From Defluviitaleaceae bacterium (lineage in GTDB: Bacteria > Bacillota > Clostridia > Lachnospirales > WQUN01): a DNA stretch of 64,000 bases. A program made the position numbers and the translations under genes. Where the stretch lies: the NCBI GenBank assembly GCA_009780585.1, contig WQZS01000001.1, forward strand, positions 124,001 through 188,000. Direction: 5' to 3'. The number at the start of each line of letters is the position of its first letter. Position 1 is the first letter of the stretch. This document shows, one piece after another, positions 18,281 to 29,600 of the stretch. The notes beneath the pieces were generated by a model, which saw only the letters and a program-made list of their open reading frames with translations, was not told where the DNA came from and ran no database searches.

Positions 18281-19480
18281 ATGATTTATCGGCCTTTGTA
18301 CGTGGAAAAGATTTTACCTTATATCGACGCGCCGTTTATCAAGGTGTTGAGCGGCGTGCGCCGTTCAGGTAAATCCACGATTATGAAGATGATCGCAGAG
18401 GAAATCAAAAAACGCGGCGTCCCTTCGCAAAACATAATCGAATATAATTTGGACTCCTTACAATACGAGGACATAAAGGACGCGAAGCGTTTCTACGAGG
18501 AAGTAAAAAGCCGCATTACGCCGAACGGAAAAACCTATATATTCCTGGATGAAATCCAAGAAGTTAACGATTGGGAAAAGGCCGTCAACTCCTTCATGAC
18601 GGATTTTAACGCGGATATCTATGTAACGGGTTCGAATTCCCGTATGCTTTCGCACGAAATTTCCACCTATCTCACGGGCCGTTATATTTCCTTCCGTATT
18701 TACCCGCTTTCCTTCGCGGAGTATTTGATGTTCAATAAAACGGAAGCGTCGCACGAGGCGTTCTTCCGTTTTTTGCGTTTCGGCGGCTTTCCCGCGATCC
18801 ATCTGCGCGAATACAAACAAGACGAAGCGTATGCCATCGTTCGGGATATCTATCATTCCATTATTTTTACCGATATCGTGAAGCGCAGCCAAATCCGTAA
18901 AACGGACCAATTGGAACGAATCGTCCGCTTCGTGTTCGACAACGTCGGCAGAACCTTTTCCGCCGCGTCCATCGCGAAATACCTCAAAAACGAACGGCGC
19001 ACAATCGATAACGAAACCGTCTACGATTACCTGGCTAAGTTGGAGAACGCTTTTATCATCCACCGATGCTCGCGTTATGACATAACCGGAAAGGAACTAT
19101 TGAAAACGCAGGAAAAATTTTATGTAAGCGACGCGGCATTACGGTACAGCGTGCTGGGTTATTCGCCGGACAGTATCGCCGCTATGCTGGAAAACATCGT
19201 TTACCTTGAATTGCTGCGGCGCGGCTACGACGTTTATATCGGAAAGGTTGGAAACGCGGAAATCGATTTCGTCGCGGCCAAACAGGGGAATAAAATCTAT
19301 ATCCAAATCGCGCAGCGTATCGAACATGCCGAAACCCCGGAACGCGAATACGGGCGGTTGTTAAACATCGCCGATAACTACCCCAAATATGTATTGCGAA
19401 CGGACGCGTTCGCGTGCGGCAACCACAAAGGCATCAAGACGATGCACGCCGCGGATTTTTTGCTGAGCAAGGAATACTAA
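18281..19480 (+). CDS. AAA ATPase with C-terminal DUF4143 domain
   Basis: A member of the common ATPase plus DUF4143 family, with no firm biological role. The N-terminal part has Walker A SGVRRSGKSTIMK and Walker B YIFLDEIQEVNDWE. The C-terminal DUF4143 part has a nuclease-like core (ENIVYLELLRRGYDV ... EIDFVA ... YIQIAQ) in which the usual catalytic lysine position holds glutamine, as in most relatives. The ATG at 18281 has GGTGAT five bases upstream; a TTG at 18245 is less likely. Its 3' end overlaps that of tgt by four bases. Such genes are often mobile accessory genes. Confidence 0.85.
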   Translation: MIYRPLYVEKILPYIDAPFIKVLSGVRRSGKSTIMKMIAEEIKKRGVPSQNIIEYNLDSLQYEDIKDAKRFYEEVKSRITPNGKTYIFLDEIQEVNDWEKAVNSFMTDFNADIYVTGSNSRMLSHEISTYLTGRYISFRIYPLSFAEYLMFNKTEASHEAFFRFLRFGGFPAIHLREYKQDEAYAIVRDIYHSIIFTDIVKRSQIRKTDQLERIVRFVFDNVGRTFSAASIAKYLKNERRTIDNETVYDYLAKLENAFIIHRCSRYDITGKELLKTQEKFYVSDAALRYSVLGYSPDSIAAMLENIVYLELLRRGYDVYIGKVGNAEIDFVAAKQGNKIYIQIAQRIEHAETPEREYGRLLNIADNYPKYVLRTDAFACGNHKGIKTMHAADFLLSKEY

Positions 19481-20601
19481 CCCCCGTTCCGCCATGCCGC
19501 TATGCGGTTCTTTTTAAAAATATCAAAGGTACCTTCGTCCAGCGCGTCCCGCACGTCCGCCATCAAGCGGTTATAAAAATACAGATTATGCATGACCGCC
19601 AGCCGCATGGCGAGCATTTCCTTGGCTTTGAACAAATGGCGCAGGTATGCGCGGCTGTGCGTTTGGCATACCATGCATCCGCACGCCGCGTCGATGGGGA
19701 TGTCCGAACGCTCATGGAGTGCGTTGAACATGTTCAGCTTGCCCTGCGACGTGTAGACATGCCCGTGCCGCCCGTTACGCGCGGGAAGCACGCAATCGAA
19801 GAAATCCACGCCGCGGTCGATGGCTTCCAGCAGGTTTTCGGGTGTGCCGACACCCATCAGGTAAGTCGGTTTATTTCGCGGCAGATGGGGGACGACTTCC
19901 TCCAATATGCGGTACATTTCTTCGTGGCTTTCGCCCACGGCGAGGCCGCCGATGGCGTAGCCGGGCAGGTCGTATTCCGTGATTCGCTTGGCGTGCTCGA
20001 TACGCAAATCGGTGTACGTCCCGCCTTGGTTGATGCCGAAGAGGAAATGCCGGTGGATTCCCCCAAAATTATTTAATACCTCCATACGCGCCTCGCACCG
20101 CGCCAGCCAGCGTGTGGTGCGCGCCATCGAGTCCTTCATATATTCCCGCGTAGCCGGATGGGGGGGGCACTCGTCGAAGGCCATCGCGATGGTCGTACCC
20201 AGCGCGGCTTGGATGTCCATGCTTTCCTCCGGCCCCATAAAAATACGCCGCCCGTCGATGTGGGAGGCGAACGTGACACCTTCTTCGCGTATCTTGCGCA
20301 ACTTGCTGAGCGAATATACCTGAAACCCGCCGGAATCGGTCAGTACGGGGCCGTCCCAGCCCATAAACCCGCGTATGCCGCCTAGCCCGCGTACCACGTC
20401 CTCGCCCGGGCGAAGGTGTAAGTGGTATGTATTGCACAACGCCAATTGGCAGCCCGCTTCACGCAGATCGGCGGCGTCAAGCGCCCCCTTAATGGCGGCG
20501 GCGGTGGCTACATTCATGAACACGGGCGTTTGCACCGTGCCGTGAGGGGTAGTAAAAACCGCGCGCTTGGCGCGGTTATGGGTGGTTAGGAGGGTGTACA
20601 T
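19477..20601 (-). CDS. tgt: Queuine tRNA-ribosyltransferase
   Basis: Tgt exchanges guanine-34 for the queuosine precursor in tRNAs with GUN anticodons. The 374-residue protein shows DSGGFQVYSLSKLRKI with the catalytic region, NQGGTYTDLR, and the zinc site CGCMVCQTHSRAYLRHL. The rest of the usual Clostridia context (queA, yajC, secD) is absent. The start codon follows the HEPN gene by three bases, with GGGTGA as ribosome binding site inside that gene, so tgt is probably cotranscribed with the MNT-HEPN pair. Confidence 0.97.
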   Translation of the reverse strand: MYTLLTTHNRAKRAVFTTPHGTVQTPVFMNVATAAAIKGALDAADLREAGCQLALCNTYHLHLRPGEDVVRGLGGIRGFMGWDGPVLTDSGGFQVYSLSKLRKIREEGVTFASHIDGRRIFMGPEESMDIQAALGTTIAMAFDECPPHPATREYMKDSMARTTRWLARCEARMEVLNNFGGIHRHFLFGINQGGTYTDLRIEHAKRITEYDLPGYAIGGLAVGESHEEMYRILEEVVPHLPRNKPTYLMGVGTPENLLEAIDRGVDFFDCVLPARNGRHGHVYTSQGKLNMFNALHERSDIPIDAACGCMVCQTHSRAYLRHLFKAKEMLAMRLAVMHNLYFYNRLMADVRDALDEGTFDIFKKNRIAAWRNGG

Positions 20602-20604
20602 GGT

Positions 20605-21009
20605 TCACCCGAAGCGTTTTTGCAAATCATCGATTGTGGCTTTACAATCTGAATCGACGTAATCTTTTATACATTCCGCATAACCAATAAAATCGCTTGC
20701 CAGATTTTCTGTGAAAACCGAAAGGGTTTCTGTATTTGAATACCGTGAATCCTTGAAATATTTACGGCTTAATTTTGCGATATGGCGGATGTTTTCATTC
20801 GGCGGATACTTACTTTCAATTTTTATTATCATACCGTGATGGTTATGCCCCATCAATAAATTATTATCGGGTGCAATTCGGAACAATACAGATTTTAATA
20901 AAACATCAATAGCTAATGTTGACATACAAACGGACATACGATATAAACCCTGATCCTTGTTAATTTTAGCTGATTGCAACGGCTCCTCAGAGAGCTTGTA
21001 ATAATCCAT
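20605..21009 (-). CDS. HEPN-domain protein, putative toxin of an MNT-HEPN pair
   Basis: A 134-residue helical protein resembling HEPN-domain partners of small nucleotidyltransferases. A family-like segment is YRMSVCMSTLAIDVLLKSVLF, followed by GHNHHGMIIKIE and a late RKYFKDSRYSN segment. In characterised MNT-HEPN systems the HEPN protein is an RNase toxin that its partner adenylylates. A clear R-x4-6-H active site is not obvious here, so toxicity is uncertain. The gene overlaps the nucleotidyltransferase gene by 23 bases and lies three bases before tgt. Confidence 0.7.
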   Translation of the reverse strand: MDYYKLSEEPLQSAKINKDQGLYRMSVCMSTLAIDVLLKSVLFRIAPDNNLLMGHNHHGMIIKIESKYPPNENIRHIAKLSRKYFKDSRYSNTETLSVFTENLASDFIGYAECIKDYVDSDCKATIDDLQKRFG

Positions 21010-21376
21010 TCAAATTCACCCCGTCTTTAGCAATTCTCCAATGAAAACTACCTATATTATTCTTGTGCGCATCAAAATAAACACGGTTTGAAACGAAAAC
21101 ATCATTGTCAACCAAATTTTCATCTTTTTCCCATCCCGGATACATAGCGCAATCGTATAAATCGAAAAGTGTTTCATCCCCTAAGCCATCACCTACGGCT
21201 AAAATATCAACGTCACTTCTTTCGGTCGCTTCACCCCGCGCACAACTGCCAAAAAGAATAAAAGAATCAATTCTATCAAACGTATTTATATCCCGCGCTT
21301 TTTTAAGAAAATTAACAATAAATTGCCGGTGTTTTTGAGGAATATTCAATTCATGTAGGGCGTGTATCGTTTTCAA
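20987..21376 (-). CDS. Minimal nucleotidyltransferase (MNT) antitoxin-type protein
   Basis: A 129-residue protein with the polymerase-beta-type motif FILFGSCARGEATERSDVDIL, which matches GSx(10)DxD with the metal-binding aspartates. This is the MNT half of an MNT-HEPN toxin-antitoxin pair. The start is TTG at 21376, with AAAGGA seven bases before it. It overlaps the downstream HEPN gene and follows a decayed antitoxin-like gene by 12 bases. Confidence 0.85.
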   Translation of the reverse strand: MKTIHALHELNIPQKHRQFIVNFLKKARDINTFDRIDSFILFGSCARGEATERSDVDILAVGDGLGDETLFDLYDCAMYPGWEKDENLVDNDVFVSNRVYFDAHKNNIGSFHWRIAKDGVNLNGLLQAL

Positions 21377-21388
21377 GATATTATCCTT

Positions 21389-21568
21389 TCATTCGTTCTC
21401 TTCGAAAATCTTTAACGGAAAATATATATTTGACTTTTTTTCCATCTTTTCTTCAATAAGAATTAACCTTATTTTATCACGGATTTTTTAAACTTTAACT
21501 TTTTCTGTATGGATTAGCTTTAATAAAGGTTCGGGTAACGATTTTTCTTGCAAAACTAATTCTGACAT
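21389..21568 (-). pseudogene. Small antitoxin-like gene with an in-frame stop
   Basis: From an ATG at 21568 with a strong AAGGAG site eight bases upstream, the frame reads MSELVLQEKSLPEPLLKLI then HTEKVKV and a TAA (21488-21490). The same frame goes on with KIRDKIRLILIEEKMEKKS to a TGA at 21389-21391. The joined 59-residue product looks like the small AbrB-like antitoxin proteins of Firmicutes that read LPEPLLKLI..EKV.V..D.I.L.PI. A nonsense mutation splits it after 26 residues. It sits directly before the MNT gene. Confidence 0.55.
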
Positions 21569-21640
21569 AATAATAACTCCTTGTATTATTAACGGAGTTT
21601 ATAACCAGGTAATGATTAATTTTTCATAAGGGCAGATTAT

Positions 21641-21919
21641 TTATATCGCCGATTTTAACGCGGAAAAGATACCCGAATGTCTTGTAACGACCGATTTGAT
21701 TGTTTCAACGTCGTTAGCGGTGGCTTCCACGACCGGCCTCATACGCGTCACTTCGTCATATAAAAGTTTATACCCGTCATGCAACGCACCCAAGGATTTC
21801 CCGTGTTCCAATTCGATAACGGCAACCGTTTGGTTCAAACGTGATATGTCCGTCTTTAACCCGTTGATCGCATTATTTTCATTTTCCAGCATAGCCAATA
21901 CTTTTTCCTCGAAGTTCAT
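21641..21919 (-). CDS. Small coiled-coil protein, paralogue of 38727-39080
   Basis: A 92-residue, mostly helical protein of unknown function. It shares a pattern with the gene at 38727-39080: an N-terminal EEKVLAMLE/EDRILSLLE segment, a central coiled coil, and a closing VVEATANDVETIKSVVTRHS (VEGTAEDVSVIKAVVSSHS in the other). This is a recurring hypothetical family of Firmicutes. It lies at the far end of the pilus gene array. Confidence 0.7.
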   Translation of the reverse strand: MNFEEKVLAMLENENNAINGLKTDISRLNQTVAVIELEHGKSLGALHDGYKLLYDEVTRMRPVVEATANDVETIKSVVTRHSGIFSALKSAI

Positions 21920-21992
21920 ATCCGAAGCCTCCTTTGTTTTTATCGATTATATATCATTTCTATTGTAATGGAGCCATATCGAATAAATTTTA

Positions 21993-22517
21993 TTACGGCG
22001 CAAGACCTAAGGGGCGGGTGGTGTAGGTACGGGTACGTTCCCAACCGTCGGGGTGGGTCACTTCAATTTCCAATTCGAACAAACCGGAATCAAGATGCCA
22101 TTCCCAATTAAAACCGATAACCGCCAAACCTCGATAAAAACCGTCATCCATAAATATAATCGGTTCGTTATTAACGGTACGCGTGATTTGACCATCCTCA
22201 ACGCCGAAAGTAATTACACCAAAACGTTGGGTATTAATACTCAATATATCATTGTTCAACGTATCTCCTATTTGAAGGTTTATCGCGTTGGGGGTTGTCA
22301 AACCCGGGTTTTCCACCGCGCTCCTAACATCCGAAAATATCAACGTAACAAGATCATTCATGATGGTATTGGCTTCAGCCATGTTGTTCGCACGACGAAA
22401 ACTATTTAACATGGGCCCAAAAATAGATGTCGTCGCAGCCATGATAATAGAAAAAACCAAAATCGCCACGATCAGTTCCATCAGGGTTACGCCTTTTTTA
22501 TTATTCAAGTGTTTCAT
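21993..22517 (-). CDS. Minor pilin / pseudopilin
   Basis: A 174-residue type IV pilin-like protein. The leader NNKKG is followed by VTLMELIVAILVFSIIMAA, with glutamate at position +5 of the mature form, so it should be a substrate of the prepilin peptidase at 38126-38692. The rest is a predicted beta-rich globular domain similar in layout to PilW/GspJ-type minor pilins. Its start overlaps the stop of the preceding pilin gene as ATGA. Confidence 0.85.
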   Translation of the reverse strand: MKHLNNKKGVTLMELIVAILVFSIIMAATTSIFGPMLNSFRRANNMAEANTIMNDLVTLIFSDVRSAVENPGLTTPNAINLQIGDTLNNDILSINTQRFGVITFGVEDGQITRTVNNEPIIFMDDGFYRGLAVIGFNWEWHLDSGLFELEIEVTHPDGWERTRTYTTRPLGLAP

Positions 22518-22876
22518 GGGAGGATTGGCCCAAAAGCGATAAATGGATTTTGCGGCGTTGCGGGGTGGATCGTAATGTTAAAATTAATGGTATGTGACAC
22601 GTCATCGCCATCCATGATATTAATTTCGATATTTTGGTTGATTAAACCCGTGACCATTTCCGCTGCCGTATTAACTTGATTCTGCCTTTCGGTAGCTCTG
22701 ATAAGTGAATCTCCCGTAATACGAAACGATGTCGTTACTAACATCGTAATCGTCGCAATAAGCACGGTAAAGATGAGTATGCTGATAATACCCTCCATCA
22801 GGCTTTCGCCGCGGGTATTGTTTAATACCTTACATAATCGGTTGGGGGGTTCAATCCATTTCAAATGTCGTTTCAT
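22514..22876 (-). CDS. Minor pilin-like protein
   Basis: A 120-residue protein with a long leader of about 22 residues ending TRG and then ESLMEGIISILIFTVLIATI, a prepilin-like helix with a glutamate at +5. The residue right after the cleavage glycine is glutamate instead of the usual hydrophobic or aromatic one, so processing is less sure. The remainder is short and beta-rich. It overlaps the upstream PilX-like gene by 26 bases and the downstream pilin gene by four. Confidence 0.75.
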   Translation of the reverse strand: MKRHLKWIEPPNRLCKVLNNTRGESLMEGIISILIFTVLIATITMLVTTSFRITGDSLIRATERQNQVNTAAEMVTGLINQNIEINIMDGDDVSHTINFNITIHPATPQNPFIAFGPILP

Positions 22877-23618
22877 GGCTGATTACCGTCCATTTGTTCC
22901 AATCACCCGATACGGTCATATTTTGGAAAGGGGCGATTTCAAATTCAATGGGGCCGTCCATATAAAACGTTGCTATAAATAAATTATTTTCACCGCGTCC
23001 GTAATTAAAACGGTAATTCGTCATGGTTTCCATTTCCCGCCTGTCACCGTAATACAACCGTTGCCTTACGGTGACGGTTCCTTCGAATACGATTGATGCA
23101 CGTTCCCGATGTGTTCGTACCCACGTACCCGGCAAACCGATATCACCGGGATTGGGTACGTATTCTGCTACGTTAAACCCATTATTGTTATACATATAGA
23201 AATGGGAACCTGCGGCGGTATTGATAAAAATCGTGATTTCAAACCTCGCGTCGTTCGCCAATCCCCCCGTAAGGATAGCATCATCTACTTCAATTTCGAT
23301 TGTCCTTGATGGCCGGGGTATCCATGTGGTGGGGTCATCGGGGTCGAATTCATCGTAGAACTCGTCATAAATCGATTTTATCAAATATTCCGTTAACGAC
23401 TCCGGTCCTTCCGCGTCTAACACCGCATACATCACACGGCTCATGCTTTCCATGTACAGCGCACGCTGGTTGGCGGCATCTTTGGCATGGACCGCGCGAT
23501 TACTTAACCCCGCCGCTGTAAGGACGGAAACGCCCAACGCCAACAATAGCAGCATGGCGGCGAGCACGAAGATTAGGGAGAGGCCCTTTTTATCCCGAAG
23601 TATCGTTTGCGTCCGCAT
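22851..23618 (-). CDS. PilX-like pilus assembly protein
   Basis: The N-terminal part reads RDKKGLSLIFVLAAMLLLLAL, a prepilin-like helix without the +5 glutamate, as in PilX/GspK-type minor pilins. The body is beta-rich with no recognised domain. An upstream extension to 23714 would be a lysine/threonine-rich mirror of the acidic tail of the giant gene in another frame, so I take the ATG at 23618 (MRTQTILRDKKG); the ATG at 23630 is the alternative. It therefore starts 26 bases inside the giant gene's end, which fits translational coupling. Confidence 0.75.
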   Translation of the reverse strand: MRTQTILRDKKGLSLIFVLAAMLLLLALGVSVLTAAGLSNRAVHAKDAANQRALYMESMSRVMYAVLDAEGPESLTEYLIKSIYDEFYDEFDPDDPTTWIPRPSRTIEIEVDDAILTGGLANDARFEITIFINTAAGSHFYMYNNNGFNVAEYVPNPGDIGLPGTWVRTHRERASIVFEGTVTVRQRLYYGDRREMETMTNYRFNYGRGENNLFIATFYMDGPIEFEIAPFQNMTVSGDWNKWTVISHETTFEMD

Positions 23619-26600
23619 CGTCTTCGCCATCCCCCTCGCTTTTTTCGTCCTCTTCGTCTTCTTCTTCATCGTCGGCTTCATCGTCGTCTTCCGCATCGTC
23701 GGCTTCATCGTCATCTTTTATATATACATAATTAAACAAACCGTCTAATGAAATCATCGCACTGATGGATAAAATACCGCAATCGCAGGTTAATTCGTCG
23801 TTGTTAAAGGTATCGTTACAGGTATCGCATGTAAGCGTGACGTTTAACCAATCGCAATCGCTGCATATCGCATCGCTAACCGGTATCTGATCGCCATCTT
23901 CGTCTAAACTCAACCCGATTATAGCACCGACGAAGCTATCCCCCGTTATTTGCGCGTTGCGTACTTCGCTGTCGATGATGATGCCGAAGTATTCATCATC
24001 ATCTTCCCCGGGGTTTGTACTTTCGACCATTTTATATATATTACGTCCCGCAATGCCACCTACGTTGTTACGGCCCGTTATTTGCATTCCGCTGCCGGTA
24101 TTTACTTCGTCCACAACGCAATTGATAATCAAGCCCCTATTTACGCCCGTGATACCGCCAACATTGTCGCGCCCGTTGATACCGCTTTGAGTAATCAACA
24201 AATGTACGCCGGAAACCGTACCGCGTTCGCCGATTTGGCTGAACAAGCCGACATTATCCATTGATTGCGCATTGATGGTAACGTTACGGATGACGAACGG
24301 GTTGCCGTCATCGTCGGCACCGTTGTTGAACGTTCCGCCGAACACACCCCCAACGACCGAATCCATAAACGAATGGGCGATAAAGTCAAGGTTGCGTTCC
24401 TGGTTAAATATCAAACCGTTCGTATTTCCGACCAAATTGATATTAATCATTTGCTGCGGCGTGCGTATGGCGAACATATTTTGTGACGCGTTACCCTTGG
24501 CGAAATTCGGGTGGAATGTACCGATGTGGTCAAGATTCCCAAGGGGCCCGAAAGAAACATCTAACGGCGTTATTCCGGTAATGGGTACAGTCGGTAATAT
24601 ATAAAGGAACGCGTTACCAAGCGGGGTGGCTATATTACTGATACCCCCGGGTCCCGGGCCTACCCGTACGCTGCGGTTGGGTTCCATACTGTACACGGCA
24701 TAACCCGTTTCAACGATGCCCAGCGTTTCGCTTAGGGTGTTTCGTATGTCCGCGTGATTGAAAAACAGTCCATAACTACCATCCGTATATAACTCATAAT
24801 ACACAAGGTTATTATCAACCCGAATGACGGTTACGGTCGTAATACGCGAACGAATGGGGATGTCATTGCCCCCGTCAGTGGGCGTCAAATCCGCTTCTAC
24901 TCGGTACCTCAGCGTTATCCAATCCGGCATGTCACTATAAGTCGTCAAACTGATATGGACGCCGTCGTTATCAGCCGTTAGGTTTGCCCTGTAACCCGTG
25001 CGCACGAGCACATTGCCGGTAGCCGGATTGTTATATTCATCCAGCAATACATACCTTAACGCATCCAAGTTATATTCATTCGTTTGCGTTAATTCATAAT
25101 CGTCGCCCGCCTTAATATAGTCCGCGATAGGTAAGCGGAAATTGACGGTCCCGGGTGCGACACGGGCAGCGCTATTTTGGGTCTTAATCACCGTCAGCGG
25201 GATGGCGTGGGCGGGGAATGATACGGCACCCGTCATCATCGTCGGCCCCGTATCATTGTTGGCCAACATATATTGGTATTTATAATGCGCATCGATAAAA
25301 CTGTACTCCGCGCCATACTTGTCGCCGACATATTGCATCCGGTACCTTACCTCCACGGATTGCCCGGCATTTAACACGATACCGCTTACCACGACCGTAG
25401 TCGAACCGTCGCCGTTGACGACGACCCTCGGCGTTGAAGGGGTAGCCGTCCCCGGTGACGGATAACTCCTAACGGAATTCGGGATTACGGTAAAGCCTTC
25501 AGGGATGGCGACGTTAATCAATCCGCTTATTCTCGTATCAAACGTACTGCTGAGGCTCATCGTCACGTCAAAGAATTGGTCAGCGTTACCGTGGATATCC
25601 GAAGTCGTTACCGACGTATCCCGTACAACCTCCGTTGAAAGGCGGATCGGTTCTATATACAGCCATACGTTATTTGAATGGTTTATATGCCTGTCACTTG
25701 GGTTTGTCCTTGCGTAGCCAAGATAGTCGTTGTCCCTTGACGATACTGTAGCTTGATTTCGCATCCAATAACCGAAGGTATCATACCTCGGTTCGCTCCT
25801 GAGTGTACTCCTTGCCCGCATACGGAATTCAACGGTAACCGATTCACCGGTGGCGAGGGTAATCCTATCCGGCAGCGTAACCGTCAGTACATTGTCCGTA
25901 AAGTTTATGGCGGCTGTCACTTCCGCAAGGGTAAGGGCTTCGACGGGCCTTAACGTTCCGTCGGGGTTCCTCCTTTGCCAATTGATCGTGATTTGATTGG
26001 GGGCCATATTTACATCAACATATTCGTGGAATGGTGCGATCCTGTCGGTAATGACGATATTCCTTGCCGTCACGTCGCCGAAGTTGGTGGCGGTCAAAGC
26101 GGCAACGGCATATACGGGGTCGCCGGGGTTCCGGTATACCGTGTTGACCGATACCGGAATATTATTTTCATCATGTTCCCTAAAGGATTTATTTATCGCA
26201 ACGAAGGAAGGCGTTTCGAAGGTAATACCGGTAAAGAAGTTCCCGCTCCATGAATTGGTGCGCGTACTGCCGCGGTATTGGAAAGCGAATTCGGTAAAAC
26301 CTTGGTTTTCGGGGATTGTGTACAACCCGTAGAACCTCTTCCATTCGCTGATACGCCCGCCGGAGTCGATAGTGCTTGTGCTCCCGCTGAATTGCTCAGC
26401 ATCCCAATAACCGATGATATTAGTTCTTGCGTCGGCTAGCCATCCCCATGTTCCGTTAGTGTATTGATCTTGGGTTATACCCAAATGCGGGATTACGCGA
26501 TCTCCTCCTACTTTTCCGAGGTTTTGGTGGTGTGGAATGTATGTCGGAAGAGGTGAAGTAGTTATAGGATTAGTAAAAGTTACCGTGGAATGGCCGGTAT

Positions 26601-29600
26601 TGACGGTATTTCCACCAGCAATATTAATACTAGGTGTGCGACGGGTAAGCACTTGGGTATTATTATTTGCTGTATTTCCGGAAAAATAGAAGATATTTCC
26701 GCTTTGTCCGGAGGATACAGCTAAATTCGGGGTTCTATATCTTGTTCCGTTACCGGTACCGTTTCTTCCGCTTATGCTTACGTTATTTACGTTTGTAGTG
26801 TTCGGTATAATATACATCCACCAACCGTCACCTAAACTCGTCATTAGCGGACCGGTATTTGTATCGGAAGGAGTTCCCGGAGGGGTTCCGTTAATGAGTA
26901 TACGTACATCCCTCCAAGCATTAGCGGTTCCTCCGTTGTGTCGTGTGTCGTAGAAGTACACCACCCTTACGTCGTTTCGCCCATGCCCAATCACAATATT
27001 ATTTTCAGACCAAAAGGTAATTCCGTAACCATCGTTTCCGGTCGGGGAACCCACCCACACATCATATAAGAAAGCAGTACGCAAACCGCCTTCGCCACCG
27101 TTCATTTTTGGGTCGTAAAATCTGGAGCGTCCGTCAGATGTTGTTCCTGCTGCGTAAGCGGCATTGCTTACAGTTTGGGACGATCCCGCTATCGACATGC
27201 TGCTCTCCATATTACCACCGGCGTTGACGCCGGGTGCACCACCGGAATTGGGAACTATCGTGCCTTGGCCATTGGCGTACGCATAACTGATCGACCATCG
27301 TGTACGTCTTTCGGTATGATTGCCGCGAAGCGTCATAGCCGGACGGATTATTTTCATACCGTCATCAATACCGAAAACGCCGCCTGTTGTATTTGAATTA
27401 GCGTAGTTCACGTCCATTACGGTCGCTTGTAACGGGCCGCCGGTATCTGTCCATGTGTGGATTACGTTGTTTCTTATATGGTTCCGCAACGTTGTATTAG
27501 CCGGAAAAGCGGTATTAGGAACAGCAGTACCGGGCGCACCCCCAAGGACAGAAAATTGAGCCTGCGTCAACCCGTTTGTTGGGATATTTAAATGCGTAGT
27601 ATTATTGGCGGGGGTTCCGATTCCTACACCCGATACATTTGTCCAAAATCTCACATAATATCCCGCAGTTGTTGGGATGCCTCCCGTACCCGTCGAAATC
27701 CATATATCAAAAATCTGCGTGGTAGCAGCGTTGGTTAAATTATGTTGCGTAATAGCGGCGGTTCGCGCTACACCGGTTATTTCGCGTGTTGTTCGTGTAC
27801 CTGTCGTTGTGACACCCCTTGTCGTTTCTACTTCAAAACCGGTCACGCCCGAAAGGTACAAATTCATGGAGTCGGCTGAATTGTCGCCGCGCGTCGCATG
27901 ATAAAACGAATAGTATACTTCGGTAAGCGGCCGGGTTTCCACGATTTGGAACAGGGTTCCGGCTTCCTGCGCAGCCAGTTCGGCATAAAAACCGTTAGTT
28001 CCACCCAAATGATCTGTCCGCACCCTACCGAACGATTGACCCCGCCCTGTAGGAATGTTGGCTGTACCCGTCGGAGCCGTTGCGTTGACGAGGCTCGAAG
28101 GAAGCACGTTAAAGAGTTGTATCGCATCGCGGTGCTGATGGGTTGAACCTGTTGCCGTCGGCCTTACCCACCAGCCTTGTATCGCCGTCATAGGGTAGTA
28201 TTGCGAAGAATCGTTCCAAGCGACGCTGTTATATATCATCCCGTTTTGCCGGTAAATGGTTGTAAAATTGGAAGCCACATCCGTGTTGACACCCCTTAAG
28301 GGTATTTCCGTCGCCCTGTCATGCGCTAACAACGGCATATCAAAATTCGGATTTTCCAATTGTATACCGGAACGGCGCACGCCTTCGGTGGGTTCATGCC
28401 AGCCGCCCATTTCCCTGTCCTGCTGCGGCGGTTTTAACGAACCGCTTGTTTCATGCCAGTTGGCCGGCGGCGTCATACCGTAAAGGATCGCGTAGGGGTA
28501 CGGCCTTGCGCCCGCGCGTACGCCGTAGGTCCAATGGTCCCAACTTGCGGAAGCGTCCATCATGTTTACGAATTCGAGCTCTAAAAACGCTGTATCCATG
28601 CCGGTTCCGCCGCCGGATAGGCTTACGTGCGGCGCAACATTGGAAAGGTAATTATAGTCCCCGTCGCGGAGCGTGACACCGGAGTCCAACATATACCGCA
28701 CACCCGACACGAAGAAGCAGGTATGGTAGGTTTCCCCGTTTACGACATAGACTTCGGCGGGTTCGCCGCCGCCTACGATGGGATGGATATACATAACACT
28801 CGTAGGTACTTCATGCCCTTCGTCATTAAGTTTATCTTCTATGGTCATCCGTTGCGGCGCGATGCCCAGGAACAACGCGCGGGTAACCGTACCGTCGTCG
28901 TTATACCCGACGATACCGCCCGTAGTAACGGGGGTACCCATTATTATGCCTGTCAATGGTTTGTCCGTATCAATTTCATCTTCGTTGCGCGTGTCTATAT
29001 AATAAACGTCCGTGACCAAACCGTCGTCGTTATATCCGACGATGCCGCCCACGTTGGACGTGCCTTTAAGCACTTGTTTTTCTACAGCGCTTTGGCGTAC
29101 TGTGCCGCTGTTAAAACCGGCGATACCACCCAGGTTATTACCGTCAGCGGTAAACGCATAATCATCGTCCGTACCCGTACGCATCGTGTAAGCATTGACG
29201 ATTATGCCTTCGTTTGTGCCCGCGATACCCCCGACGTTATTTATACCCGACAGGGTGTTGTCAAGTGCGGTGACGATTTGCGGCAGATCGTCTTCGCCTT
29301 CGATTACCGTGCCGACGGTTCCGTGGTTTATCCCCGCGAAACCGCCGATGTTATTACCCGTAGCATTGATAGTTACATGCTCCACATCGCTTCTGTATAT
29401 CGTTCCGTAATTAATGCCCGCAATGCCGCCGATGCTGTTACCCGTGGCGGTCATTTGGCTGACCTTTACGGTCACGTCGCGTACTGTGCCGCGATTGGTG
29501 CTCGATAATATGCCGGATGTACCCGCGTTTTCCATCACGCTGTTTGTCACGGTTAAGTTGTGGACGACGCCGTTTGTCCCTATTTCCGCAAACAATCCGG

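Noticed and set aside
18615..18650. tRNA T-arm-like sequence GGGTTCGAATTCCCG
   Set aside because: It lies inside the DUF4143 ATPase frame (GSNSRMLS) and no acceptor stem, D-arm or anticodon arm surrounds it.
23619..23714. N-terminal extension of the PilX-like protein
   Set aside because: The lysine/threonine-rich residues are the shifted reading of the acidic repeat at the end of the giant gene; the prepilin-like helix begins later.
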